The position numbers were made by a program, and so were the translations under genes. Below the pieces are notes generated by a model. The model was not told the origin of the DNA and made no database searches. It saw only the letters and a list, made by a program, of their open reading frames with translations. From Dimargaris cristalligena (lineage: Eukaryota > Kickxellomycota > Dimargaritomycetes > Dimargaritales > Dimargaritaceae): a stretch of 26,212 nucleotides of DNA. The DNA lies in NCBI GenBank assembly GCA_027576995.1, contig JANBQC010000402.1, positions 1-26,212 of the forward strand, read 5' to 3'. Positions 1-7,793 of the stretch are shown here, one piece after another; the first letter of the stretch is position 1; each line of letters begins with the position of its first letter.

Positions 1-1
1 T

Positions 2-469
2 GGATCGGTCGATTCTGCGACTGCGGGGGGTTCCCAGTTGTCCAACGGCTCGGCGGCGCCATACGGACAACCGCCCCAACAGCAGCAACAGGACTCCGTG
101 GCTAAAGAGGAGAATATGAGTATCGATGCTAACCAACGGTACTCCCTCATGAAAAGACTGGCGCAGCGTGGCGTATCCACTGTGGTCTGCATCGCCAATG
201 CCGTCGGCTTGGAAGAAGTAGACGACGAACTGCAGGAAGAATTCGCGCAGGAATGCTCCAATTTCGGGCAGGTGGTTAAAGTGGTCGTACACACTACCCC
301 TTCCGACCCTTTGCCGGAACGGCAGGTCAAGATTTTCGTCCAGTTTACGGATGCTACAGGATCGCAAACCGCTTTGGCTGCCCTTAATGGACGGTGGTTC
401 GGCGGCCGTCAGCTGAGTGCCTGGCTCTACGATCAGGATAAATTTTATGCTGGGAATTATTCAGCCTGA
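2..469 (+). CDS. PUF60-like splicing factor, C-terminal UHM domain (5' partial)
   Basis: The reading frame is open from base 2 to the TGA at 467-469. No ATG is needed at the left edge, so this is the last exon of a gene that begins outside the window. A glutamine-rich linker precedes a U2AF-homology motif. The block MKRLAQRGVSTVVCIANAV, the acidic helix (EEVDDELQEEF), KIFVQFTD and ALNGRWFGGRQLSAWLYDQ match the C-terminal UHM of PUF60. The RWF triplet in GRWFGG is the RxF signature with which UHMs hold a ligand tryptophan. The protein ends in YSA, like animal PUF60, which ends in LSA. Family role: 3' splice-site recognition with U2AF and SF3B1 in the nucleus. SPF45/RBM17 has a similar UHM, but the sequence just before the domain fits PUF60 better. 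The upstream RRMs that would settle it are not in the window. Confidence 0.85.
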   Translation, partial: GSVDSATAGGSQLSNGSAAPYGQPPQQQQQDSVAKEENMSIDANQRYSLMKRLAQRGVSTVVCIANAVGLEEVDDELQEEFAQECSNFGQVVKVVVHTTPSDPLPERQVKIFVQFTDATGSQTALAALNGRWFGGRQLSAWLYDQDKFYAGNYSA

Positions 470-641
470 GTCGGCCACTTGGGAAAAGGGGAGATGTTAT
501 TTAGATATACCCCGCCTACTTCTAGCACTCGGTATTTCATGTGATTTTCTTCTAGAACCATGTGTCCAGAGGCCGATGAAATGGTTGGTTGGTATCCTTC
601 TCCCTTCTTAAAATCATTTTTCCACTGGATCGACTGGTTTG

Positions 642-647
642 AATAAA
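642..647 (+). terminator. poly(A) signal of the PUF60-like gene
   Basis: A canonical AATAAA lies about 170 nt after the stop codon, in an AT-rich 3' UTR, on the coding strand. It is the first canonical hexamer downstream of the gene. Confidence 0.5.
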
Positions 648-877
648 AGTTATATCAGCACAACGAGGATCAAGAGCGTTACATCATTACATAGTCCTGG
701 CCAAGCTGCTCAAGCAAATTTTCGAATATTCGGGGGGGAAACAATTTAGTTAAATGATTTTATATAGCAATTAGTCAGAATGGCGACCGTCCCCATATGG
801 AGGAGGGAGAGCAGTCCCAATTATAAACACCGCCTGACCACCTGCTAAACCGGGTAGAGAGGGGGTATGATTATAGT

Positions 878-883
878 TTTATT
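878..883 (-). terminator. poly(A) signal of HSP10
   Basis: Read on the minus strand this is AATAAA, 35 nt beyond the HSP10 stop codon, a normal distance for a short fungal 3' UTR. Confidence 0.6.
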
Positions 884-917
884 TTAGGGAAGAGCATAAA
901 AGGATAGATGCATTCTT

Positions 918-1413
918 TTACTCTTCAATCTTGGCCAGAACCTCGTTCTCGCGCATGAGCAGAAGTTCTTCGCCGTTCAGCTTGACGGTGGCACCGCCGA
1001 ACTGGGGGAGCACGACACGGTCACCCTCCTTGAGCTGGAGGGGAATGGTTTTGCCCTCCTTAGTAATCAGGCCCGGGCCAACGGCCACGACATTTCCTTC
1101 TTGCATGGCCTCCTGGCTCTTCTCGGGGATGTAGAGACCCGACGTGGTGCGCTGTTCGGGCTGAATGCGCTTGACCAGAATGCGGTCGAGCAGAGGGACG
1201 ATCTTGCGGATACCGGAACGGGCAGACTATAGGTAGAGAACGGGGGCGGGGTGATCGAAAATAAAAATAAAAGTTGGAGGAATGAATGTAGTCAGCCTAT
1301 GGGGGTTAGCACATACTCATATTGCATGGCGGGGGATATTATTTGGGCTTTGCGGGAATTCCAGGGTGGAGGGGTTGCTGGATCATAGTGGATTCAGCTC
1401 TGTGGCTTACCAT
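918..1413 (-). CDS. HSP10: Mitochondrial co-chaperonin HSP10 (Cpn10), one intron
   Basis: HSP10 forms the heptameric lid of the HSP60 chamber in the mitochondrial matrix. Exon 2 (1226-918) encodes SARSGIRKIVPLLDRILVKR, the mobile loop around TTSGLYIPEK, then NVVAVGPG, GDRVVLPQFGG and the C-terminal EVLAKIEE, which is the whole Cpn10 fold. The reading frame meets a stop just upstream, at a clean acceptor (CTATAG then TCTGCC). The best join is to a minus-strand ATG at 1413-1411 followed at once by GTAAGC. This gives an intron of 184 nt (1410-1227) and a 103-residue protein, the usual Cpn10 length, starting M-SARSG much as yeast Hsp10 starts M-STLLKSAKS. A weaker alternative is the ATG near 1326 with a GTGCTA donor, giving MQYEY-SARSG. 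An upstream in-frame ATG at 1572 would add about 50 residues. Family and exon 2 are secure; exon 1 is inferred. Confidence 0.9.
1227..1410 (-). other. Intron in HSP10 immediately after the start codon
   Basis: On the minus strand the donor is ATG|GTAAGC (intron starts at 1410) and the acceptor is CTATAG|TCT (intron ends at 1227). Branch-point-like CTGAC and GCTAAC lie 65-80 nt upstream of the acceptor. The join is in phase 0 and restores a normal-length Cpn10. A competing CATAG acceptor near 1297 leads out of frame. Confidence 0.65.
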
Positions 1414-1919
1414 AATGGGAAATGGACAAGTGGAGGATAATTCGCAAACGAGGCTGGGTGAGTATCGAACAAGTGAGACGGGCTGCGAGGTAAAGGAAGA
1501 AGAAGGGGCGGCGGCGGTGAGTGAAACAAGAGAGAAGGGGAGGGGGTAGGGTAGGCAGGCAATAGTACGCACAAAAACAGATAAGGTTGCTTTCGTGGTT
1601 GGCGGTTGTGTGTGTATGTGGGGTGTGAATTAAGGAAGACTGCGCCCAATAGATGCCGGGTTGAGAGTATCAAGGGGGACTGCGACTTAGTCAATGCATC
1701 TAGTGGGTGGGACTTCTTTGTATACTATGATTGGCCGGTGGGGTGTTTATCTCTAACACCTGGCGGTGCTGCGGTTCCATCGGGTTCTCTGGGCCACACC
1801 AATCACCACGGCTGGCTGGTTCTTATTAAGCGCATGTGTAGAAGAGTAGTATTATTATTCATCCGTTTCAACGGCGACCCAACGGGGAAGACAACATCCA
1901 CCGCCGTCTCTCCCAAGGG

Positions 1920-1927
1920 TTCGAGAA
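1920..1927. promoter_or_regulatory. Heat-shock-element core (TTCGAGAA)
   Basis: Two inverted 5-bp heat-shock units share the form TTCnnGAA, the minimal head-to-head contact for HSF. The neighbouring positions for a third unit (1915-1917 and 1930-1932) do not match, so the site is short. Its place between two chaperonin genes supports function. Confidence 0.45.
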
Positions 1928-2163
1928 AAAAAGTGTCCCCTATTGGGGGCCTTCCCCGTTATGGCCACCTCTCAATAAGCGCATGAGTTGGCTATATGCT
2001 CTCAGGCTGGTGGTATCACACACACGCATTCATTCATTCAATCATTACGTTGACCTCTCCTCCTCTCCTCCTCCTCCTACTTATCACTTATCCCAAGGCT
2101 CGCCTGTCTAGTTTAGTTGCCTATCTTATTTCCACTTCAATCCGTTGTGTGACTTGCTAAACG

Positions 2164-2255
2164 GTAAGTCCTTTGAAACCCTCCCGCTCCTCCCCCAAAG
2201 ATCCTTGACAGCCGACCCTCCTCCACTCCACCCACTGATCAGCCCACTATTTCAG
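2164..2255 (+). other. Probable 5' UTR intron of HSP60
   Basis: A consensus donor ACG|GTAAGT at 2164 and a pyrimidine-rich acceptor CTATTTCAG ending at 2255 bound 92 nt, the size expected for a short fungal intron. An ACTGATC branch-like motif lies about 20 nt before the acceptor. It lies wholly upstream of the ATG at 2367, so it would not change the protein. Confidence 0.5.
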
Positions 2256-2366
2256 GAGTAGTCTCTTCCTCTGCCTCAGCTCATATTGGATCTCCTTCTC
2301 CACTCCTTGTCTCACTCCCCTTCCCTCCATTGCTATTTGCCATTCCCCACCTTTCTAGTTTTCAAA

Positions 2367-2696
2367 ATGTCCAGTATTGTTCGCGCCTCCCAGACCGCTG
2401 CCCGGTCCGCCCCCAAGCGGGTGTCCGCCCTCCAGCTTAGCCTCTACTCCACCCACAAGGAGATCAAATTCGGCGTTGAAGGCCGGGCCGCTCTGCTTCG
2501 CGGTGTCGATTTATTGGCCAACGCCGTCGCTGTGACCCTGGGTCCCCGCGGTCGCAATGTGCTGATCGAACAGGCCTACGGCAGCCCCAAGATCACCAAG
2601 GACGGTGTCACCGTAGCCAAGAGCATCACCCTCGAGAATAAGTTTGAGAACCTGGGCGCCAAGCTAGTCCAGGACGTGGCCAACAAGACCAACGAG

Positions 2697-2728
<32 letters not shown>

Positions 2729-4112
2729 GCTGACCCGCGCTATTTTCACCGAGGGCGTCAAGAACGTCGCCGCCGGATGCAACCCCATGGACCTGCGCCG
2801 GGGCGTCCAGACCGCCGTCGATATGGTGGTGACCTTTTTGAAGGAGAAGGCCCGCCCCATCACCACCAGCGAGGAAATCGCCCAGGTGGCCACTATCTCC
2901 GCCAACGGCGATAAGGCCATCGGCCAGCTGATTGCCCAGGCCATGGAGAAAGTCGGCAAGGAGGGTGTCATCACCTGCAAGGAGGGTAAGACTATCGAGG
3001 ATGAGCTCGAAGTCACCGAGGGTATGCGCTTCGACCGGGGCTACATCTCCCCCTACTTCATCACCAACCCCAAAAACCAGAAGTGCGAGCTCGAGAACCC
3101 CCTCATCCTGCTGTCCGAGAAGAAAATCTCCCTGCTCCAGGACATCATTCCCTCCATGGAGGCCGCCGCCAAGGCCCGCCGTCCCCTGCTGATTGTGGCC
3201 GAAGACATCGACGGTGAGGCCCTCGCCGCCTGCGTCGTCAACAAACTGCGCGGCCAGCTTCAGGTATGCGCCGTCAAGGCCCCCGGCTTCGGTGACAACC
3301 GCAAGTCTATCCTGGGCGATTTGGCTGTCCTCACCAACTCCACTGTCTTCTCGGACGAGCTCGAGATGAAGCTGGAGAAGGCTACCCTCGATGACCTGGG
3401 TTCCATTGGTTCCGTCTCCGTAACTAAGGAAGACACCGTCTTCCTCGACAGCCAGACCGCCAAGGAGAACATCACCCAGCGTTGCGAACAGATCAGGGCC
3501 TCCATTAACGACCCCGCCATCTCCGACTACGAGCGCGAGAAGCTCCAGGACCGCCTGGCCAAGCTCTCCGGTGGTGTCGCCGTCATCCGCGTTGGCGGTG
3601 TCTCCGAAGTCGAGGTTGGTGAGAAGAAGGACCGCATCGTCGATGCCCTCAACGCCACCCGCGCCGCCGTCGAAGAAGGTATCGTTCCCGGCGGGGGTGT
3701 CGCCCTCCTCAAGGCCACCGAATGCCTGGCGGACTATAAGGCCCCCAACTTTGACCAACACCTTGGTGTCAACATCGTCCGCGCCGCCATCCAGCGTCCC
3801 TGCCGTACCATCGTCAACAACGCCGGCGGTGAAGGTTCCGTCGTGGTGGGCAAGATCCTCGAACAGCACCTCAAGGACTTCAACTACGGTTTTGATGCCG
3901 CCACCGGCGAATATGGTGATATGATCGAGCGCGGTATTCTGGACCCCCTCAAGGTTGTCCGCACTGCTTTGGTTGATGCTTCTGGTGTCGCTTCCCTCCT
4001 CACTACTTCGGAATGCATGATCGTCGATGCTCCCCCTAAGGAGAACGCCGCTCCGGCTGCTGGTGCTGGTGGTATGGGCGGTATGGGTGGCATGGGCGGT
4101 GGTATGTTCTAA
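2367..4112 (+). CDS. HSP60: Mitochondrial chaperonin HSP60 (Cpn60, group I)
   Basis: This is the ATP-driven protein-folding chamber of the mitochondrial matrix, working with HSP10. The start chosen is the ATG with A at -3 (AAAATGT); the 27 codons of open frame upstream contain no ATG. Residues 1 to about 28 are an arginine/serine/alanine-rich presequence with no acidic residue, probably cleaved near [12 protein letters not shown]. Landmarks are [13 protein letters not shown] (from about 57), the nucleotide-binding GDGTTTAT (113-120), the cpn60 signature [12 protein letters not shown] (433-444) and the C-terminal Gly-Gly-Met tail ending GGGMF. The length of 581 residues is full size and the coding sequence has no intron. 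Codon use is strongly biased to C/G at third positions, as expected of a very highly expressed gene. It is divergent from HSP10 and convergent with the rhodanese gene. Confidence 0.98.
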
Positions 4113-4284
4113 TTTTTTTTAATAGTAGTATTCGTAAAATGCCTTTCATATCTCACTATTCACCGAAAATTATGCCTTCCTTACTTAAGGTAGTTCTACT
4201 ATTTACCACCTTCACAACACACCACATCCATCCCGGATATCCTCTAACTTGAAAAGATTTATCAAAAGTACACAACCCTTCACT

Positions 4285-4290
4285 AATAAA
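4285..4290 (+). terminator. Candidate poly(A) signal of HSP60
   Basis: AATAAA lies about 170 nt after the HSP60 stop. A T8 stretch directly after the stop (about 4115-4122) and A-rich sequence precede it. Other non-canonical sites are possible. Confidence 0.35.
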
Positions 4291-4531
4291 TATGTAACCA
4301 CCCCCAAAATGATAGCAATAATGACACCATCCCATTGAGAAATCGAGAGCTTCGGCACACTGGTCTGGGTTGAGCCACAGTCTTAAAAGGGCGAATTGTC
4401 GAATAATTATGTGGGTAAGTAGGCGAACCATTGTGGGGCTCTATACACCTATTCTCTTAATGCAGATATATGCGCGATTGTTATATTATATTTGTAAATA
4501 TTAACTCATGTAGACCATTAAATAACCTATC

Positions 4532-4537
4532 TTTATT
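4532..4537 (-). terminator. poly(A) signal of the rhodanese gene
   Basis: AATAAA on the minus strand, 42 nt after the stop codon. Confidence 0.6.
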
Positions 4538-4578
4538 TTATAGACACTACTAACCCGGCAATTCATTAAGCACAGTAA

Positions 4579-6375
4579 TTAGTCCATCGGCCTCGTAGAT
4601 TGAGGTGGGTTTGAAGGAGGAGGGGTATGGCCATTGCCGCTAGCTCGCGCAGTGAGTACGTCCCGGGGTCGAATTTGCTTATGGTAATCGTAGGCCATAG
4701 CAGCCCCTTCCTCCGGCTTTCTAGCATTTCCTCCCCTCACCGGGTAGGCATCGTCATCTGGATGAGCGGGTGCTACCGAGTTCAAGCAAGCGGGCTGACC
4801 ACACGTTCGGTGGTGCTTGGCCGCACACGCGGGGCATTGGATAAACAGTAAATGACAGGCGCGGTTCATACAGTTCGTATAGTCGTCCCAGGGGGTATGG
4901 CCACATTGGTGACAGCGACTGACTACGTGGGGAGTCACCCGTTCACCGCGCCGATTATCAAAAGTGAAGTTCTTGCCTACAAACAGGGAAGGCGGGGAGT
5001 GACTGGGGGACACTAGCGGTATCGCTGTCGCAGCCGTTGCCAAACGAATGTATTGGCCGTAGGCGGTAATTCCTCCCTTTAATACGGCCACTTTACTGAG
5101 GCCCTGCGATTTAAGGTACGCCCCCGCTTTGGTACACCGAATACCACCGGTACAGTACATGAGAATTTCGGGGTCCGAGTCCCCTTGGCCATCGTTCGCC
5201 TCCCGCTTCGCTTGGTCCACCACTTGGTCGAGCTGTTCCCGCATGGCTTCCTCGAATGTATCAGAATTCAGGCGGGTGGCACCGACGAAATAGCCGATTT
5301 CGGATTCGTAGTGGTTGCGCATATCAATGAGTTGGGGCGATGGGGGAATGTTAGGGAATTGCGGTGGAGTTACTAAGGAAGAGGATAAAGACGGTGTTGA
5401 TGCGGATGTTAATGCTGTTGCTGATGTCGACAATGGTGGTGACAGTGGTAAAGTAGGTCCATCAACGGGTAGAGCCAATAGCTTTCGGATTCGACGGTCA
5501 AATTCGGAGGGTTCTACATGATCGGCCCAGTGGCTATGGACATCCACCGTGGCCGGTACTGGTAGTTTATCCGCCACAATTTGCGATCTAATTTTCATCC
5601 GCAGGTCCGGAAAATCGCCCTTCTGGACCGTCCGCTGGGCTGCGGCCATTCCGGGGGGTCCCCGAGGTCGAGGTCCCCGAACCGAGGGCGAAGTCCGCTT
5701 AGTAGTATCCCCATGCCCAGCCCCATTCGGTAGACTTAGGTTCCATTCGTACCGGGTCGGATGCATCAGCCCGGTGTCCTCTAACGCGGACCGAAGTTCG
5801 CTTAAATACGGTACGGGACAGGAAACCTGGGCATTGATACCTTCCGGTGAGAGGTAAATACGGCCGGTAACTTGGTATTGCGATAGAACCTCGTAGAGGC
5901 GTTGGCGGATAGGCTCGAGAAGGATTTTCGGATCGGATAGCCGGGCCGAGTGGCTACCTGACGATCCACAGGGATTGGTAGCACCGGAGTTAGAGCCGGA
6001 GCCGACCCCGGGTGGCTGAGGTGCAAACGAGTAGATCGAAAGGGTTTGGTACGGAATGGGACTGAATTCGGGGGATTGTTGGAGAACCGGGGTGGTTGGC
6101 CTGCCGTCGAATCTACTCTTGGGTGGCGCGGCCGCCGGGGTGGTGGAAGCGCTAGTGTGCTGCCATGCTGTCGATCCCCTCGCCAATGGCTGCCATGGGA
6201 TCAAGGAGGCATGCCCCACCGGGAAGCGGAAGAAGGTTCCAGGGAGACGTCCTAGTAGCCCACTGTTACCTGTGGCTGCTAGACGGGCAGAGTGTCGAGC
6301 TAGGCCCGGTATCCGCTGTAACGCCTGGTAAGCCATCGGATGTGGTAATAATAAGAAATGGCGGTTTGCTGCCAT
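4579..6375 (-). CDS. TrhO/TSTD2-type rhodanese-domain protein, putative tRNA uridine hydroxylase, possibly mitochondrial
   Basis: The 598-residue frame starts at the first ATG (6375-6373). Residues 1 to about 88 contain no Asp or Glu and several Arg, suggesting a mitochondrial presequence. Residues about 110-210 form the N-terminal domain of the TrhO (YceA, UPF0176) family, with GRIYLSPEGINAQVS. The rhodanese domain follows: ATVDVHSHWADHVEPSEFDR, then PQLIDMRNHYESEIGYFVGA, then the active loop MYCTGGIRCTKA with catalytic Cys408. The tail holds FVGKNFTFDNRRGER and cysteine pairs (Cys488/491, 502/507, 514/517, 525/530) matching the HCHQCG...CHLLFIQCP segment of the family. Bacterial TrhO 5-hydroxylates U34 of tRNA; the fungal substrate is inferred only. 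Ser/Thr/Pro insertions at about 218-248 and 301-348 interrupt the domains without introns. Human TSTD2 is the nearest animal relative I know. Confidence 0.88.
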   Translation of the reverse strand: MAANRHFLLLPHPMAYQALQRIPGLARHSARLAATGNSGLLGRLPGTFFRFPVGHASLIPWQPLARGSTAWQHTSASTTPAAAPPKSRFDGRPTTPVLQQSPEFSPIPYQTLSIYSFAPQPPGVGSGSNSGATNPCGSSGSHSARLSDPKILLEPIRQRLYEVLSQYQVTGRIYLSPEGINAQVSCPVPYLSELRSALEDTGLMHPTRYEWNLSLPNGAGHGDTTKRTSPSVRGPRPRGPPGMAAAQRTVQKGDFPDLRMKIRSQIVADKLPVPATVDVHSHWADHVEPSEFDRRIRKLLALPVDGPTLPLSPPLSTSATALTSASTPSLSSSLVTPPQFPNIPPSPQLIDMRNHYESEIGYFVGATRLNSDTFEEAMREQLDQVVDQAKREANDGQGDSDPEILMYCTGGIRCTKAGAYLKSQGLSKVAVLKGGITAYGQYIRLATAATAIPLVSPSHSPPSLFVGKNFTFDNRRGERVTPHVVSRCHQCGHTPWDDYTNCMNRACHLLFIQCPACAAKHHRTCGQPACLNSVAPAHPDDDAYPVRGGNARKPEEGAAMAYDYHKQIRPRDVLTARASGNGHTPPPSNPPQSTRPMD

Positions 6376-6890
6376 AGAAGGTGAAAGAAAGGGAAGCAAG
6401 TCAAAAAGCAATGCCTCGGCCTAGAATATGAATGTGTAATGGAATCAGGGCTTTGCATGGCCTTTCCTCTGTCTATTTTTTGAATGTTAGTTAAACCTCA
6501 AAATAATTTTAGATGCGGTTGAAATAAGGCGATCGCATCCACTACCACATTGCCATGATTAGTATTTTACCCCCCTTGCATTCATTACACTTTCAGCCTG
6601 GAAGATATTTACGAAATGGGTGTTTCTCCATTCAACAAGCAAATAGAGTATGTGTGAAATTAAACAAAGCCACATAGGAATTGAAATACAACATGAATAA
6701 TAAAACCCCCCAAGTAAAACGAATCCATCAAGCGGATTCTTTGGTATATTATGTAGCCAAATCTGGCCCATATTTCGAAAAAGTGAGCTGGCACCGAGTA
6801 ATATTCCATAAACACAATCCCGTCACAGAAGTCAGATAGTAGCCATTGGTTGGAGTGGCTATAGACACCGTAGAATTGCTATAAAAGTGC

Positions 6891-7048
6891 TAAATGTATA
6901 TGGGAGAGGTTCAACTAAGCTGTATAATGAAAAATCCGCTGGATGAAGAAAACATAACCGGTTAAAAGTAAATCTCCCATATATTATCACATACACTTAT
7001 CATTAAAAACCTTATACAGCTGGGTCGGATTTCGCCCATATAAATTTA
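6891..7048. repeat. MITE-like inverted-repeat element
   Basis: The left arm (6891-6927) reads TAAATGTATATGGG, 13 nt, AGCTGTATAA. The right arm (7048-7012, reverse strand) reads TAAATTTATATGGG, 13 nt, AGCTGTATAA. The first block matches at 13/14 bases and the second at 10/10, with identical spacing, about 27/37 over the arm. The inner block is 84 nt and contains a third copy of TATATGGGAGA on the reverse strand (6983-6973). There is no coding capacity. The shape suits a short non-autonomous DNA element, but I could not define a target-site duplication. Confidence 0.45.
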
Positions 7049-7541
7049 CAGTTGTACTAGAAATAGGGTAATAAAATACCGACCGGTTGATGATACATGT
7101 AATATTAGCTATTAACAAAACTCATTCCAATAGGACACTGACATACCGTGGATAAAGTAAAGAAATGACTGGGAAAAACACCTCAATTGGAATACACTAT
7201 TCAACCTAGTAGTATGAAAGACAGTGTGGCTTTTTCAACCAGCCAGTTCAATAATTTACATCAAGACTATCAAAGGGTCTCATCCAAAGTCCCTTTATCC
7301 TTCACGCAGCCACTATGCCATTGTCATTGATATGAAAAAGTTCAAATTAGCATCCTTAGCACCTGTTTTTATCCTATTCTACCTCCAAAACATACATATA
7401 CCTACTTACTTTTCAATATCCGTCAAACAAAACTGTCAATATAAATAGGGCATATTCCCCCCATTGAAAAGCAACTTTATACACAAATTTATTAGATGAA
7501 AGAAAATTTAAATACACATTTAACCTGCTCATTGGCAGGCA

Positions 7542-7777
7542 CCACCGTGGTATGTATTATACGGTGGCTGGTACAATAGGCAAGCCCCTATCTGCATCAG
7601 ACAGGGGCTTGTCCTGCTCGGTAGTTGGGCAATCCCTGCCCAGGACAAAGGAAGGATTACCCATAACACCCACTTGGGGGTGGATATATATTTTTATGGC
7701 CTGCATTACTGCAGGAAGCGACCTGTATAATTGTGGACAGGTCACTGGCTGTTGGAAAAAGGGCCTAGAAATGGCCA
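7542..7777. repeat. Cluster of consecutive short hairpins
   Basis: Successive inverted repeats are CCACCGT/ACGGTGG (7542-7548, 7561-7567), CAAGCCCCT/AGGGGCTTG (7581-7589, 7603-7611, with an inner TCTG/CAGA), TGGGCA/TGCCCA (7626-7631, 7637-7642) nested in GTCCTG/CAGGAC (7611-7616, 7641-7646), CCTGC/GCAGG around 7700-7714, ACCTGT/ACAGGT (7721-7726, 7737-7742) and GGCC/GGCC (7763-7777). Several stems are GC-rich although the surroundings are AT-rich. The function is unknown. Confidence 0.4.
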
Positions 7778-7781
7778 TTGT

Positions 7782-7793
7782 GGGGGGGGGGGG
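7782..7793 (+). repeat. Poly(G) tract, G12
   Basis: Twelve consecutive G directly after the hairpin cluster, followed by further short G runs. It is a simple homopolymer repeat, prone to length error in sequencing. Confidence 0.9.

Larger units (their letters stand above)
470..917. other. Convergent 3' UTR spacer, PUF60-like / HSP10
   Basis: This 450 bp AT-rich spacer between two tail-to-tail genes carries one AATAAA for each of them, at 642-647 on + and 883-878 on -. The 64-codon ORF at 417-611 overlaps the end of the upstream CDS and resembles nothing. I see no other gene here. Confidence 0.6.
1414..2366. promoter_or_regulatory. Bidirectional HSP10/HSP60 promoter region
   Basis: The two start codons face away from each other across about 950 bp. 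CCAAT pentamers are at 1646-1650 and 1799-1803 (+) and 1730-1734 and 1942-1946 (-). A TTCnnGAA dyad is at 1920-1927. No good TATAAA is visible on either side. The sequence just upstream of HSP60 (about 2045-2365) is strongly C+T rich, like fungal 5' UTRs, and contains a probable intron. The small ORFs inside (1606-1986, 1407-1694) look like nothing known. That both genes share regulatory elements is inferred from layout. Confidence 0.6.
4113..4578. other. Convergent 3' UTR spacer, HSP60 / rhodanese
   Basis: AT-rich spacer between two tail-to-tail genes, with one AATAAA on each strand (4285-4290 + and 4537-4532 -). The minus-strand ORF at 4156-4431 has no recognisable domain and lies where both 3' UTRs are expected. 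Confidence 0.6.

Noticed and set aside
1606..1986. 126-codon ORF in the chaperonin promoter
   Set aside because: No domain; it covers the CCAAT and heat-shock sites and is better explained as promoter DNA.
2664..3869. 401-codon ORF on the minus strand
   Set aside because: It lies exactly antisense to HSP60 and its Gly/Asp/Leu-rich product is the usual shadow of GC-biased codons in a highly expressed gene.
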